Source: Selaginella tamariscina (Eukaryota > Streptophyta > Lycopodiopsida > Selaginellales > Selaginellaceae). Taken from it: a stretch of DNA of 64,000 nt. Below, one piece after another: positions 38,087 through 50,284 of this stretch (position 1 is its first letter; every line of letters starts with the position of its first letter). The DNA lies in assembly GCA_003024785.1 (NCBI GenBank), contig PUQB01000704.1, positions 36,001 to 100,000 of the forward strand. The letters run 5' to 3'. The position numbers were made by a program, and so were the translations under genes. The notes beneath the pieces were generated by a model. The model ran no database searches. It saw only the letters and a list, made by a program, of their open reading frames with translations, and was not told the origin of the DNA.

Positions 38087-39728
38087 ATGATGAGGCTGCT
38101 CATGGGTAAGGGGAAAACGTTGTTCCATACTATCGCTAACCTATGCAGATATAGGGGCGGGATTAATCCAGAGGCTGAGGCTGCGGCTTTCCGTACCTTA
38201 ATGAACACGGAGCTCGACGGTGGCTTCTTGAAGCTGCCGGATGCCTTCAGGTGCAAGTGGGGATACTGCAGGGACCTGCCTCTTGAGATCTACAAGAGAG
38301 CCTGCTATGATGCTTTGGTTCCTTGCATCATGAGCCACTTCGATGAAGAGAAGGGAACAGGAATTGTTCTCACGGGTACACCGGGAATAGGCAAGACCGG
38401 GTTCCTCTGGTACTTGCTGTGGTATATCCTCAAACACAGGCAGGAAGACGTAGTATTAACTTTGCACGGTTGGTACTATATTCTGCGGCGGAAGGATGGG
38501 AGTCTGGAAGTTATACTGACGGAGGATGTTGGGGCGGTTAGCCGAAGCTTGGCAGGGGAACTAGAAGACCGTGGTTGCTTGCTGATACGCAGGTCCCTGA
38601 GAAAAGCCGGATTCTGGACTTCAACTTCCTGCTGACATGCTCACCCCGAAAATCCAATTCGGGGAAATTGAAAAAGGCGTGCGGTGTGATGGTACTTTAT
38701 GTACCTGTGTGGACGGAGGAGGAGCTGTGCAGGCTGGGACGGAGGGTATTTGGTTTAAATTTTCAAGATATCAAGGAAAGGTTCGACAAATGGGGGGGAA
38801 TTCCCATGTTCGTTCTGGCTAATGATAATCCAGCTGAACAGGAGGTTCTGCTTAGGGCGATACATTTGACCGCGCGGCACGACTTGACGCGAATTCGGTT
38901 CAACGAAGACTTGGTCGCCATTCCCATTCCTGAGAATTTGTCGCACAAGGTGTTTCACTGCATGCCTGTTGGAGACGATTATACCCGGTTCCGCCACATC
39001 TTAGCAAGCAGCTACGTAGCCGACGAGCTCTTGAAGACGTCGCCAGAGACTGTCTTAGAGCGATTTCTGCACGAGAAGGTTGACGGGCAGCTTCTTGACA
39101 TTCAAACATCTATGTGGGACAAGTACGTCTTACGATATCTCGAGTTGGGGGGCGATCTTCAAATGAGGAAGTTGAGCGGCCAGGGCATCGGGACGATGAC
39201 ATTTCCTGCACCGGAGCGCATCCATCGGGCCGAGTACACCTACATAAGCCTCCTCATCCGAGAGGGAGGACAGACGTGGAAGTACGACAAACAGACGAAG
39301 CAGAAGGTTGGAGACCCTATTGCTGTTCCAGGAAAATACCCTGTGTTCAATTTGGAGGTCCCTGTGCTACCGGATACTCTCGCTGGGGAGACGCTCATTT
39401 GTTCGTCATCACGGACCAACGCATACTGGGATGCGATTCGGGGCAAGACAATCTTTCAGTCCACAGTGACAACTCGTGGGAACCCGTGAAAGCTGACAGC
39501 TTGCAGATGATGGAGACTTTCCGTTTCTTGCATATGCTACACGGAAAGCAGTGTGAAATTGAGTTTGTCTACGTTGTGCCCAGGTTTATCTACCCGACTT
39601 TCACCCTCGAAAGCAAGAGCAAGATTGATGACCTTGAGAAGAGAAACGTCAAGCTCGTAGTGGCTACCATACCGTCAAAGCCACTGCCACTGTTGGAGAT
39701 TGTTCTGGATGTTCTATCGAAGTACTAA
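38087..39728 (+). CDS. Crinkler/RHS-like P-loop NTPase with C-terminal nuclease-fold-like region
   Basis: A single uninterrupted coding block of about 547 residues without introns. Walker A GTPGIGKT is at about residues 97-104. A Walker B-like strand WLLADTQ and LTCSPRKS follow, then LYVPVWTEEEL, a block typical of the NTPase of Crinkler (CRN) effectors and trypanosome RHS proteins. The C-terminal part (KTIFQSTVTT ... EFVYVVPRF) resembles the restriction-endonuclease-like tail of that superfamily; I cannot confirm catalytic residues. Family knowledge: such proteins occur in oomycetes, fungi, protists and some plants and are thought to act in conflicts with microbes or genomic parasites. Frame changes at 38569-38572 and near 39471-39475. 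GC content is well above the neighbours. ATG 38087 is the first Met; Met at 38102 is possible. Confidence 0.62.
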
Positions 39729-41030
39729 AACGAGTGCTGCATATGTGTGAAATGCCCACCACATTTTTCCGATTTAGCCCGGCACGGTAATGAATCTTGC
39801 TCACCAACTAGCATGTCACTTTTATAATTATATAGATTATTTTAATATGTTCATTTATTATTGATATTTGCTCATGTATATGTAGGTGTGTGTGTGTGAG
39901 AGACATACACACAAATTTAAAGTTTTATATTTATGTAAGCATCAAATTAAAGATAAAAATGAAGATTAAAAGCTTATGTGCATGAATTAACAAAAACGCA
40001 CATACAAACACAAATAAAATGTAAAATAATAAATGATACTATGACAATATATATTAAGCAATAAAATTTAAATATGGACTATTCATTTATAAAGATAATT
40101 TATATTTATCAAATAACACTTGAATCTATCCTAAATTGAACTACAGACACACATCAAATTCACAATGTCAATTAGTGAAAATACACAGGTGAAGAAATGG
40201 ATGTTTGAGATGAATCATATACGATAAAATGATAATTATTAAATATTTTACTAATTGTTTAATCAAATGGTAGGAACATATACAATATGACTATTTCATG
40301 ATAATGTCATGATATATCATAATGTAATTAATGATATTCATGTACGATTTAAAATTTATGATTCATTAAATTTGACTAATACATAGTCATTTCTAAGCAA
40401 TTCATTGACACTTTCTTTTTAAAAACAAGTTTTAACTACATGAGCAGTTTTGCATTTGATAGATATGGGGCATTTTTAGATTAAAATGATATAAGTATTT
40501 ACAATAAATTATAAAATAAAACAAAGTAGATTATTAATGGATTATTTTATTTTAATAATGTATATTTAATTTAATATTTTATTTCTAATAAGATTTGATC
40601 AAATTGAATAGTTTATATTTCCTTATTGAGTTAAATGCTTTAACTAATTGAATAAGGATAATTTTCAGATTCAAAATTCATTTCATAATTGCATCACTTA
40701 ATTAGTATGGTTAAATATATAAAAACATGTCTTCTTTAGAAATAATAAGTTTTCATATGTTTTTACAAACTTTTTCAAAACATATTGCAAATGAATAGTT
40801 TATGTAGTGAATATGCATGTTACTACGTGAAGATTAAATGAATTGAAATTACCTCAAGCATTCATTTGCTTTACTTCGTGACCCACTGTGATATTTATAT
40901 CAATAATGCAATTAATACTTTGAAAACTTATTTCTCATTCCTTTTAAAAAAGTTTTATAATGCTAAATATACTTTCATTATCAATCATTAATCAAAGAAA
41001 TCGACGATCGTTATCCATACAAAATGGAAT
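39729..41030. other. AT-rich intergenic region
   Basis: No gene or repeat of note beyond a short (TG)n at about 39885. Confidence 0.6.
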
Positions 41031-41039
41031 TATCAGCTT

Positions 41040-42035
41040 CACAAAGTGAGACTCCATCTAGTCCCACTAATCGAGACTCATGCCTCACAAAGTGAAACTC
41101 ATGCCCCACGAAGTGTGGTCAAGGAACAAGCCCTATGAAGTGAAGCTCTTTCCCTTCAAAGTGAGGTTACAAGTTCACAAAGTGAAGCAGCAAACCCATG
41201 AAGTGAGGCTTCAAGACCCACGAAGTGAAAGTCATGGCCCACGGAGTGACCAAAAGCCTATGGTGTGAGATTCTATGCCCATGCAGTTCATGTCAACGAA
41301 GTGACGGTCTTGCCCCACAAAGTGAAACCCCAAGCACATTAAGTGAACCTCCAAGTCCACAAAGTGAGACCCCATGCACACAAAGTGATCCCCCACGCCC
41401 ACGAAGTGAGATTCATAAACCATGAAGTGAAACTTATTACCAACGAAGTGAGAGCAAAGTGAGACCTCATGCACACGAATTGATCCATCATGCATATGAG
41501 TAAGCCTCCAAGTCAACCAAGTGATCCCCCATGCACACGAATTGAGCCTCCATGCTTATGAATTGAGGCAAAATGATTTCCCATGTCCATGAAGTGAACC
41601 TCCACCCATGAAAAGAACCTCCACACCCACGAAGTGAGACTCTATGCACATAAAGTGAGACTCGTTACTAACGAAGTGAGAGTGAAGTGAGACCCATGCA
41701 CATGAAGTGATCCGCCATACATACAAAGTGATTCCTTATGCACACGAAGTGAACCTCCAGGCCCACACTCCTAAACTAGTGACCATGAATAGAGACTCTC
41801 AATGCCCACAAAGTGAGTGTCATGTCTCATGAAGTGAAAGTTATGCTCCACAATTAAGGGTATTGCCTACAAAGCCCCAGGTAATGAGGCTCCAACCTCA
41901 TAGTCTAAGTCAATAAGCAGTTCCAACCCACGTAGTGAGACTCAAAGCCCACTATTTCAAATGACGAGTTGCTCCAAATTCACAAAGTGAGATTCCAAGC
42001 CAATGAAGTCCCATGAAGTGATAATCTAGCCTCAC
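41040..42035 (+). repeat. Degenerate minisatellite array, unit around CCCACGAAGTGA
   Basis: About forty imperfect copies of a roughly 20-25 bp unit, core CCACRAAGTGAG followed by variable CTCCAAG or CCCATGCA words. Unit length and sequence drift freely. ORFs across it (41080-41268, 41232-41516) are by-products of the repeat. Confidence 0.88.
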
Positions 42036-43850
42036 AAAGAGAAATTTTACATGTGTAACAATATAAATAAAGAACTAAGCTCTTTAAACTAAGGAAGAAT
42101 AAGCTGCATTAAAGGAAGTTTAGTGAAAATGACATCACATTTATAACTTATTTGCATTGTTAATGGATTCTAAAATCTCTGCCACTACAAATGCAATGTT
42201 TGTAACACCTTTCATCATAGTGATTATATTCTTCTCCTTGCTTACTGAACTAGACTCTAATTATTAATTAGATATTGAAACATCAGTTAAATCATCTTCT
42301 GTATATTGTTGGACAACATGAGTATATGCATGGCTTCCGCATATATTACTTATGTCAGCTACTTTATCTTCTTAGATTGTAAATTCTAAAGCATTTTAGA
42401 GTGAAGAATCAGGTCTTTTGTAATGCAAGGCCAAGTATTCCATGGCCTCTTACATAGTAACAAATTCTTTATACTCGGACCTTATAAATCCATCAACTTG
42501 CACGTAGAAGAACTTAATTAAGTTCACTTAGTATATAATATATAAAAGCAAACCTGGGCTCTTGCCTTTATCCATGTGTTGTAAATACCCAAGTTGTGTC
42601 TATGCTTTATTGTATACCAGCTCTTTCTTATAATGTCTTGTTTATAAAAAGATTTTAAAGTGTTTAAGGTTTATATATAAAAATTGGTGCAATGTGTCTT
42701 AACTATGAAAGGAAATGAATGTATGCAAATCATATTCATGTCTCAAAAGGAGTAACATGTGACTTAAAACTGGTGTTCTTCATATTTAGGTTCTAGGTGT
42801 GAAGTCGAGTGTTTACGACTTTGGGTTTTGAGTTTAGGGTTTACAACTACTGCATAAAACACATTAGCAAACCCTTTTCAATTACAAATGCATGGTGAAT
42901 GTGCCTACAGTTTGTATACAAAGGATGGGGTTTGTTCATCAATAGATAGGCAACATAAATGATGGGGTCTATTTCATCAATGGGGTTTATACAAATGTAC
43001 TTACACTCAATGTGTACTATAAAATACATTTATTCATATTTAATGTTGGTCCTTTATTGAGCTTGCACAAAGGAGAATTCAGTTCATGATTTATATTGCC
43101 AAAAATATAAGACTTAGTTAACTTGGAAAAGCAATGAAGATGCATAATAAAATGATTATTATTTAGAATCAGGGTGTAATGTGTCTCATTGTCTAGGCTT
43201 CTAGCTTTTTATCTTTCTCCCATATCTTGTCCCAATAGGCCTTTCGTTGAGGTTTGATTGTTTGCTTGGTCACATCAGACACATATTGGGACTTCTTCTA
43301 AGCACGCCCAACCAAGGAGTGAAGTATGGGTAATATGCCACCTTGCTTGAATTGAAGCCCTTTCTTAACACTCTGTGTTTGGGGGTGTACCCTCTGTCAT
43401 GATGACATCCTTCTTGTCCAAAAATGTAGCTACTACAACCATCGCAATAGTGTGTTGACGTTTTTTTTCCTCCACTTAAACTCATAAGTCCTCCATGAAA
43501 CATTCATGTTGCACTTAATTAGTGTTTTTAAGGTAATGTTTGTGATTTTCACCTCTTTCTCTCCATCTGATAATGTCATTTGTAGTCCATTTCAATTCAC
43601 AGTCTCATTCTCTGAAGGCTTATGTGGCAATCATTGTCACTTTACCCTTTTTAAATCTTTTCAACCAACAAAGTCATTGTAGACCTTATTAATCGACACT
43701 AGTTCCTTAGATGGGGGAGCCAGGATGCAAAGCCCTATGTCCTCATTTTTAGCATCACCATCAACTTCTCCTTCTGATATCCTTATCATCACTAAAGTTG
43801 AGGTGAGTAAATTTTATGCCACTAAGGTTGGCGCATTTGTCCTTGCCTAA
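42036..43850. other. Noncoding region inside the inverted array pair
   Basis: No gene recognised. Short ORFs (42847-43029, 43270-43503) lack recognisable features. Confidence 0.5.
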
Positions 43851-45745
43851 CTAAACCCTCAATCACATGTGTACAACCAAGCGGTTCTGTGATTGTCCAC
43901 TTGTTCTTACCTAACTAAACCCCTCGATCACATGTGTATAGCCAAGTGGTTATGTGATTGTCTCTGGGTGTGAGTGTACACTTGTTCTTGCCTAACTAAA
44001 CCCCTCGATCACATGTGTACAGCCAAGTGGTTCTGTGATTGTCTCTGGGTGTGAGTGTACAGCCAAGCGGTTCTAGGATTGTCTCTGGGTGTGAGCCAAG
44101 CGTGAGAAACGCTTCTGGTTACACCTTTTGGAGGAAGGTGAGACATCTGTGATTGTCTCTGGGTGTGAGCCAAGCGTGAGTAGAAACGCTTCTGGTTACA
44201 CCTTTTGGAGGAAGGCGAGCCAAGCGTGAGTAGAAATGCCTTTAGTTACACCTTTTGGAGGAAGGCATAGTAGCAACCCTTGACTCTGTGATTGCCTCTG
44301 GGTGCAAGCCAAGCATGAGTAGAAACGCCTGCCTCTAGGTGCCAGCCAATGTGAGTAAAAACACCTTTGGTTACACCTTTTGGAGGAAGGCATAGTAGCA
44401 ACCCTTGAATCTGTGGATGAGGGCATCCACTTTCTCAAATGGGTGGAGAGTGTCATAATTCTAACATGGTGGGTTGACTACCTGGGTAAAGATTGTGGGA
44501 TATGTGGGCAAAAAGACTTAAGCGTAACCGTACAGCCAAGCGGTTCTGTGATTGTCCACTTGTTCTTGCCTAACTAAACCCCTCAATCACATGTGTACAG
44601 CCACTTACAAATTATATGTATGAGAACTGCATAATATATGGTTAATTCAATAAAATACTATATAAACATACCCTCTCCAAAACTATGATTTCAAAGAGAT
44701 CTCGGATAAATCCTGTCCCCAAATCCTTAAAACAGGGATGTGGTGGCGAGATTAATCCCGCCACCCCTTCCCTGATGATTCTTCATCTATTCAGGTGTGT
44801 GCATGCGTGTGTGTGTCTCGCATATATGTACGTAGATATCAGTCAAGAGTGCAAGTATTCAATAATAAATACCTTCTTTGTACATACTTGCATGACTAAG
44901 TTTCTGGTTACACCTTTTGGAGGAAGGCGAGCCAAGCGTGAGTAGAAACGCCTTTAGTTACACCTTTTGGAGGAAGGCATAGTAGCAACCCTTGACTCTG
45001 TGATTGCCTCTGGGTGCGAGCCAAGCATGAGTAGAAACGCCTACCTCTAGGTGCGAGCCAAGTGTGAGTAAAAACACCTTTGGTTACACCTTTTGAGGAA
45101 GGCATAGTAGCAACCCTTGAATCTGTGGATGAGGGCATCCACTTTCTCAAATGGGTGGAGAGTGTCATAATTCTAACATGGTGGGTTGACTACCTGGGTA
45201 AAGATTGTGGGATATGTGGGCAAAAAGACTTAAGCGTAACCGTACAGCCAAGCGGTTCTGTGATTGTCCACTTGTTCTTGCCTAACTAAACCCCTCAATC
45301 ACATGTGTACAGCCAAGCGGTTCTGTGATTGTCTTTGGGTGTGAGTGTACAGCCAAGCGGTTCTGGGATTGTCTCTGGGTGTGAGCCAAGCGTGAGTAGA
45401 AACGCTTCTGGTTACACCTTTTGGAGGAAGGCGAGCCAAGCGTGAGTAAACGCCTCTAGTTACACCTTTTGGAGGAAGGTATATAGTAGCAACCCTTGAC
45501 TCTATAATTGCCTCTGGGTGCAAGCCAAGCATGAGTAGAAACACCTGCCTCTAGGTGCAAGCCAAATGTGAGTAAAAAACACCTTTGGTTACACCTTTTG
45601 GAGGAAGGCATAGTAGCAACCCTTGAATCTATGGATGAGGGCATCCACTTTCTCAAATGGGTGGAGAGTGTCATAATTCTAACATGGTGGGTTGACTACC
45701 TGGGTAAAGATTATGGGATATGTGGATAAAAAGACTTAAGCGTAA
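43850..45745. repeat. Complex direct repeats (units of about 0.1 and 0.5-0.7 kb)
   Basis: A 100-bp-type unit (CACATGTGTACAGCCAAG then CGGTTCTGTGATTGTC then TTGCCTAACTAAACCCC) is repeated from 43850. A longer unit (GGTTACACCTTTTGGAGGAA, GCATAGTAGCAACCCTTGA, GGATGAGGGCATCCACTTTC, CATGGTGGGTTGACTACCTG) occurs three times, near 44180-44600, 44900-45310 and 45400-45745. Copies one and two are nearly identical over about 350 bp. ORFs on both strands repeat with the unit and are not genes. Confidence 0.85.
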
Positions 45746-46562
45746 CTGAGTCATCATAACCAAGGGCCCTCTCATAAACACCAATTGGCCCTTTGCCTAG
45801 TTAGCATAAGGTGTACACCTCAGTTGAACCTTTGAGGACCTTGTACAATGCCTCATTTGTGAGTCCACCAATTGTGTATCCTCCTTGTAGTATGTTGTTG
45901 AAGCCTATAAGCTATACATATGACCTGCCTCCTAAGCCTCCTATGCCACCTAAGCCAATAGCATGCATCCCAATTATACCATGAAGAGAAAAGGCATGAG
46001 GAAGTAAAATAGTAAGCAATTGTTGCTAAACATAATTTCATACTAGACTTTATGGATAAAATGAAACAAAAATTGGTGGTAATTGATATAAAGTTAAATA
46101 AGATTGGTGCTGAATCATACATTCAATGTCCACTATATCATGTTATGGTATAATACTAACAATTACCATAGGTATTGTAGCACCTCCTAGCCCATTATTT
46201 AGTAGTGCATTATCCACGGTACTAGGATAGACCCCTACGTGCAACACTAGTCATAATGTTCTTATTTCATTTTTGAAAGTGCATATTCAGTTAATGAGGG
46301 AAGACATTTCTAATTAAATAAAATCACACTTACAAATATTGTGGATCTAGTAAATGTATTGACAACTATTACAATGACTTTCTTTTCAATATTATGTGCT
46401 CTATTTAGTTTCTTCTTTTCATCACCCCAAGGAAGTATGAACCAAGGAAGTCTTCTTCATACTGCCCCTTACATAATACATGTATTGAATCCTATAATTT
46501 GAACAAGTTGCAAATAGTTGCTTTTGAACAAATTACAAAGTGTTGTCAACCTTATCATATGA

Positions 46563-47070
46563 AACTCACTTCGTGGGCTTGGAGTGTTACTATGTATGAC
46601 TTGAAACTTGTTTTGTGCCATGGACTCTCACTTGGTGGACTTGGAGACTCACCTGGTGGGTTGGGATGCTCACTTGGTGGTCTTGAAGGCTCACTTCCTG
46701 TGAATGGGATTTCACTTTATAGGCATTGAGGCTCACTTGGTAGTGCAAGATTCTCACTTCGTAGTGTAAGAATTTCACTTTATAAACTTTTAGTCTCACT
46801 TGGTAATGCGAGAATCTCACTTGGTAGTGACAAGAGTCTCTCTTCATAATTCAAGAGTCTCACTTCATGAGCTTTAATCTTACTTTGTAATTAAAGATTC
46901 TCACTTCATAGTACAAAGGTATCACTTTGTGGGTTTGTAAGGTCACTTGGTAGTGCAAGAATCTCATTTTGTAAAGTTAAGAATCTCACTTTGTTTGCTT
47001 GGAGTCTCCCATTTAGAGACTCACTTTATTATCTTGTGGCCTCACTTTGTGGTCTTGTAGTTTCATTTCG
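46563..47070 (-). repeat. Minisatellite array in inverted orientation
   Basis: Units such as TCACTTGGTGGACTTGGAG and TCACTTCGTGGGCTTGGAG; on the minus strand they read CTCCAAGYCCACRAAGTGA, the same unit as the array at 41040-42035. About twenty copies. Confidence 0.88.
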
Positions 47071-47765
47071 TGATCAATAGCTATTATTCAAGCCTTTGTG
47101 ATCGATTCTATTGGTGATGTATAGAGCAAGATGGTCTACGACCGTTCCATAACAATATGTTATCACATTAAACAATTTCACTAATGACTTCATGCAGAAA
47201 TTTTGAATCATCAAGCTAAACCTTACGCCAAAATTGATTCATTAACTCCTCATATAAACAAAATTCTGATTCTCTTATTATTTGTTGAATTTGTTTATAA
47301 CAACTTAATACATAATTTTATAGGTTCTTTACTATATAATACATAATTTTATAATTCATAATGGTGTCATCGTGTTGCTCCTATTGTTATTATAAGAAAC
47401 ACTAAACTTTGTAAGAAGTTTAATTTCAATTTCATAGACATTGTTATTTGTTTTCAGGTTTCAACTTATATAGAAACAGATTTTATGTATTTATCATTGA
47501 ATTATATATATAATATCAATTTTGATTCAAATACTTTACATACTAAATTATATAATCTTGTGAACAAGGTTGGTGATCACACATAAGAGCTAAGTAGAAT
47601 CTTGCCAATGTTCTCATTTTTATTGATATATTATATGCTATAATTAAAATATTTATAAAACGGACTTATGATACGGATATTCTGCTCTGTTTTAGGGCTC
47701 TTACGGCTAGGGCTTCTCATGGACAAGCGCGAGGATTGCATTCTTTCCGGCTGCAGGTAGAAGTG
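47071..47765. other. AT-rich region and TGD2-like promoter
   Basis: AT-rich; the last 100 bp become GC-rich where the leader of the TGD2-like gene begins. No separate feature seen. Confidence 0.5.
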
Positions 47766-49889
47766 ATGAGTGCGATGGCGCTGACATGCCGGCATCCGCC
47801 AAATTGCAAGCTCGCGCTCACCAGATTGACGCCGGTAAGCGGACGCTCGCAATCCAGCAGTTCAGAACCGAGATTGTCAAGGGATTCACCGGCTACGGTC
47901 TATTATGGAAATGTGAGTGTAATACATCCGCCAAATGCGAGCTTGGAGTCTCAGATTTACGCCGATAAGCAGCAGCAGCAGATTAGTCGTCTTCGATCCG
48001 CTTGCAGGTAGCAGTGATTCCTTACCGGCTAGGGTGCACCATGGAAATGCGAGGCCGCTACATTCGCCAAAGAGCAAGCTTGGATGCTCCAGCAGCAGCA
48101 GATTCTGCATCTTCGATCCGCTTACAATCTCTAGGCGCAGATTGAAAAGACTGATCTTGAGAGCGAGCAGCAATTCGGAGCCGAGATCAACAGTAGATTC
48201 ACCAAAAAACACAGGCAAGAAGCGGGGGCCGATCCATGCCTTGCTCGCGTTTCCAAAATCTGTTTGGAATCAGATCGCGCATCCGCTCAGTGACTTCGGA
48301 TTTGGCAAGAGGAGCATGGCGGAGGCGGGGCTAGGTCTGTTCTTGGTCGGCGGGATTGTTCTTTTGGTATCTCCCTCATTTGGGTGAAAGGTGCTCAATT
48401 GAGAGCTCGTTCTCGCAAGTATTATGCTACTTTTGAGTTTTCCAAGGCTTGGGGGATTACTGTCGGGACTCCCGTGAGGATTCGGGGTGTTGATGTTGGA
48501 GGCGTGATTCGTGTCAAGCCCACTTTGGAAAAACTAGATGTTGAAGTCCAGGTAAAATGATGCATCATATATAGTTCGTATATTATATATTAAATCTGCA
48601 TAGGTTCATGGATTATATATTTTCAGCTATAGTTGAACTGTAGACCACTCATATGAATATGAATAGTGTATAGCATAATTTACATTTTGCAATCGGATCT
48701 ATTTACTGTATAAAGTGACCAAAGAATGATAAAAGTGAGATGCGTGCACGTGTTTCAATGTGTGTGTGTCTGTCTGCAGAGATAATTGCCTAACATGATA
48801 GCATTGGTCTCCCGAAGTCCTTTTGATAGGCGATGTAAATAATTCATTATCAAGAAAACATGAGCCAATGATTATATTCTGTATAGATGCAGGTGTATTG
48901 TATGCACGCTGTTATGTACATATAACGCTTATAATTATACACAACGTGGCATACACGTTCAGCACGGTCATACATGAGTTGTGTTTTGCTATCTTTGTCC
49001 ACATACACGAACTTAATGTTTGCAGATGATGGACGCAAATTTGGTGATCCCACGTAATGCACTAGTGGAAGTGAACCAGTCGGGACTCGTGAGCGAAACC
49101 TTAATCGACATAACACCGCAATATCCGATACCCAATCCTACGTACGGACCACTTCACCCAGGTTCTCTCTCTCTCTCTCAAGCTGAACTTACTAAATGCT
49201 TCTTAAGCACAGCATACTAGAAGCTATAGCGTTACGAAGCTATAGGTTGTATTGACTTAATTGTTAACCCCAGTTATACATGTTTAAGCATACCCCGTAA
49301 TTTTGTTTATATAGTTATATGAACACACAAGTAATTCCAGTGTTGGTTTTGCAGAGTGCAAAGTAGAAGGACTCATAGTTTGCGACCGGCAGAGGATAAG
49401 AGGCGAGGTAAGTTTTAGCTTGTGTTATGTGTGTGTATGTATATCTTGATGTAGTTCACGTTCGCATATACGCCCATAGTTACAATGTTTTTATACGTAT
49501 CGTAATAATTTTACAAATTTTATTTTACGAGAGCTTAGTAATTTCTACAGCAAGGGGTTAGCCTCGATGAATTGGTCGGGATTTGCACTAAACTTGCGAG
49601 GCAGATTGATGCTCAAGGCGTGAACAAGCTGTATGATGTTGGTGAGCGTGTAAGTGTAGCTGTTGAAGAGGCCAAACCACTTCTTGCAAAGGTTATCTCC
49701 TCTCTCTCTCTCTCTCTTTCTCTCACACACACGCAGAACACGTTTAGCAATTGGTTGTCTGAGCAGGTACAGTCAATGGCGAATGATATAGAGCCATTGA
49801 TTAAGGAAATTAGAGAAGGTGGCTTGCTTAAGGACTTCGAGAAACTTACTAAAGTTGCAGCAGAGGCTGGACAGGACTTAAGGTAAATA

Positions 49890-49922
<33 letters not shown>

Positions 49923-50284
49923 GATAGATAGATAGATAGATATGTGTGTGTGTGTGTGACATATATGCAATATCTATTTCTACCTAATCATGCTTAGTTA
50001 TTGCGCAGGAAGCTTAATAATTCCATTTTGACACCGGAGAATACAGAGCTTCTTCGACAGTCCGTATCAACTCTAACAAAGACCCTGAAGCACATCGAGG
50101 TGTGTGTGTGGGGGGGGGGGGCGTGTTCGTCTACTACAGCTATAATATATAATATTAGTTGTCCAATATTTATTGTTAATTACAGGGTATTAGCGAGGAT
50201 ATAAGCGCGTTAACGGGGGACGCGGGAACAAGGTACAATTTGAAGCAACTGATTCAGTCGTTGAGTCGCCTTGTAGCAGACTAG
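47766..50284 (+). CDS. TGD2-like plastid lipid-transfer protein (Mce domain)
   Basis: Exons 47766-48551, 49026-49161, 49355-49407, 49551-49691, 49767-49882, 50009-50099 and 50186-50284 (stop TAG); borders GT-AG, phases agree. Order: serine/arginine-rich transit peptide, a membrane helix (GLGLFLVGGIVLLV), the Mce domain (GTPVRIRGVDVGGVIRVKP, IPRNALVEVNQSGLVSETLI, GPLHPE, CDRQRIRGEQGVSLDELVG), and a helical tail ending RYNLKQLIQSLSRLV. Closely follows Arabidopsis TGD2, the substrate-binding part of the TGD1-2-3 ABC transporter that moves ER-derived phosphatidic acid across the inner envelope. The start is uncertain: ATG 47766 opens a transit-like frame, ATG 47935 opens the frame that continues into the protein; a break lies between them. 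A second break is at 48379-48381, just after the membrane helix. Confidence 0.9.

Noticed and set aside
41040..42035. CRISPR-like look of regularly spaced CCACGAAGTGA words
   Set aside because: Spacing is short and irregular, the repeats are degenerate, and the window is a plant nuclear sequence. It is a minisatellite.
44196..45674. Several similar minus-strand ORFs (for example with THAWLAPRGRRFYSCLA)
   Set aside because: They repeat with the DNA unit and break freely between copies. Shared open frames come from the repeat, not from coding selection.
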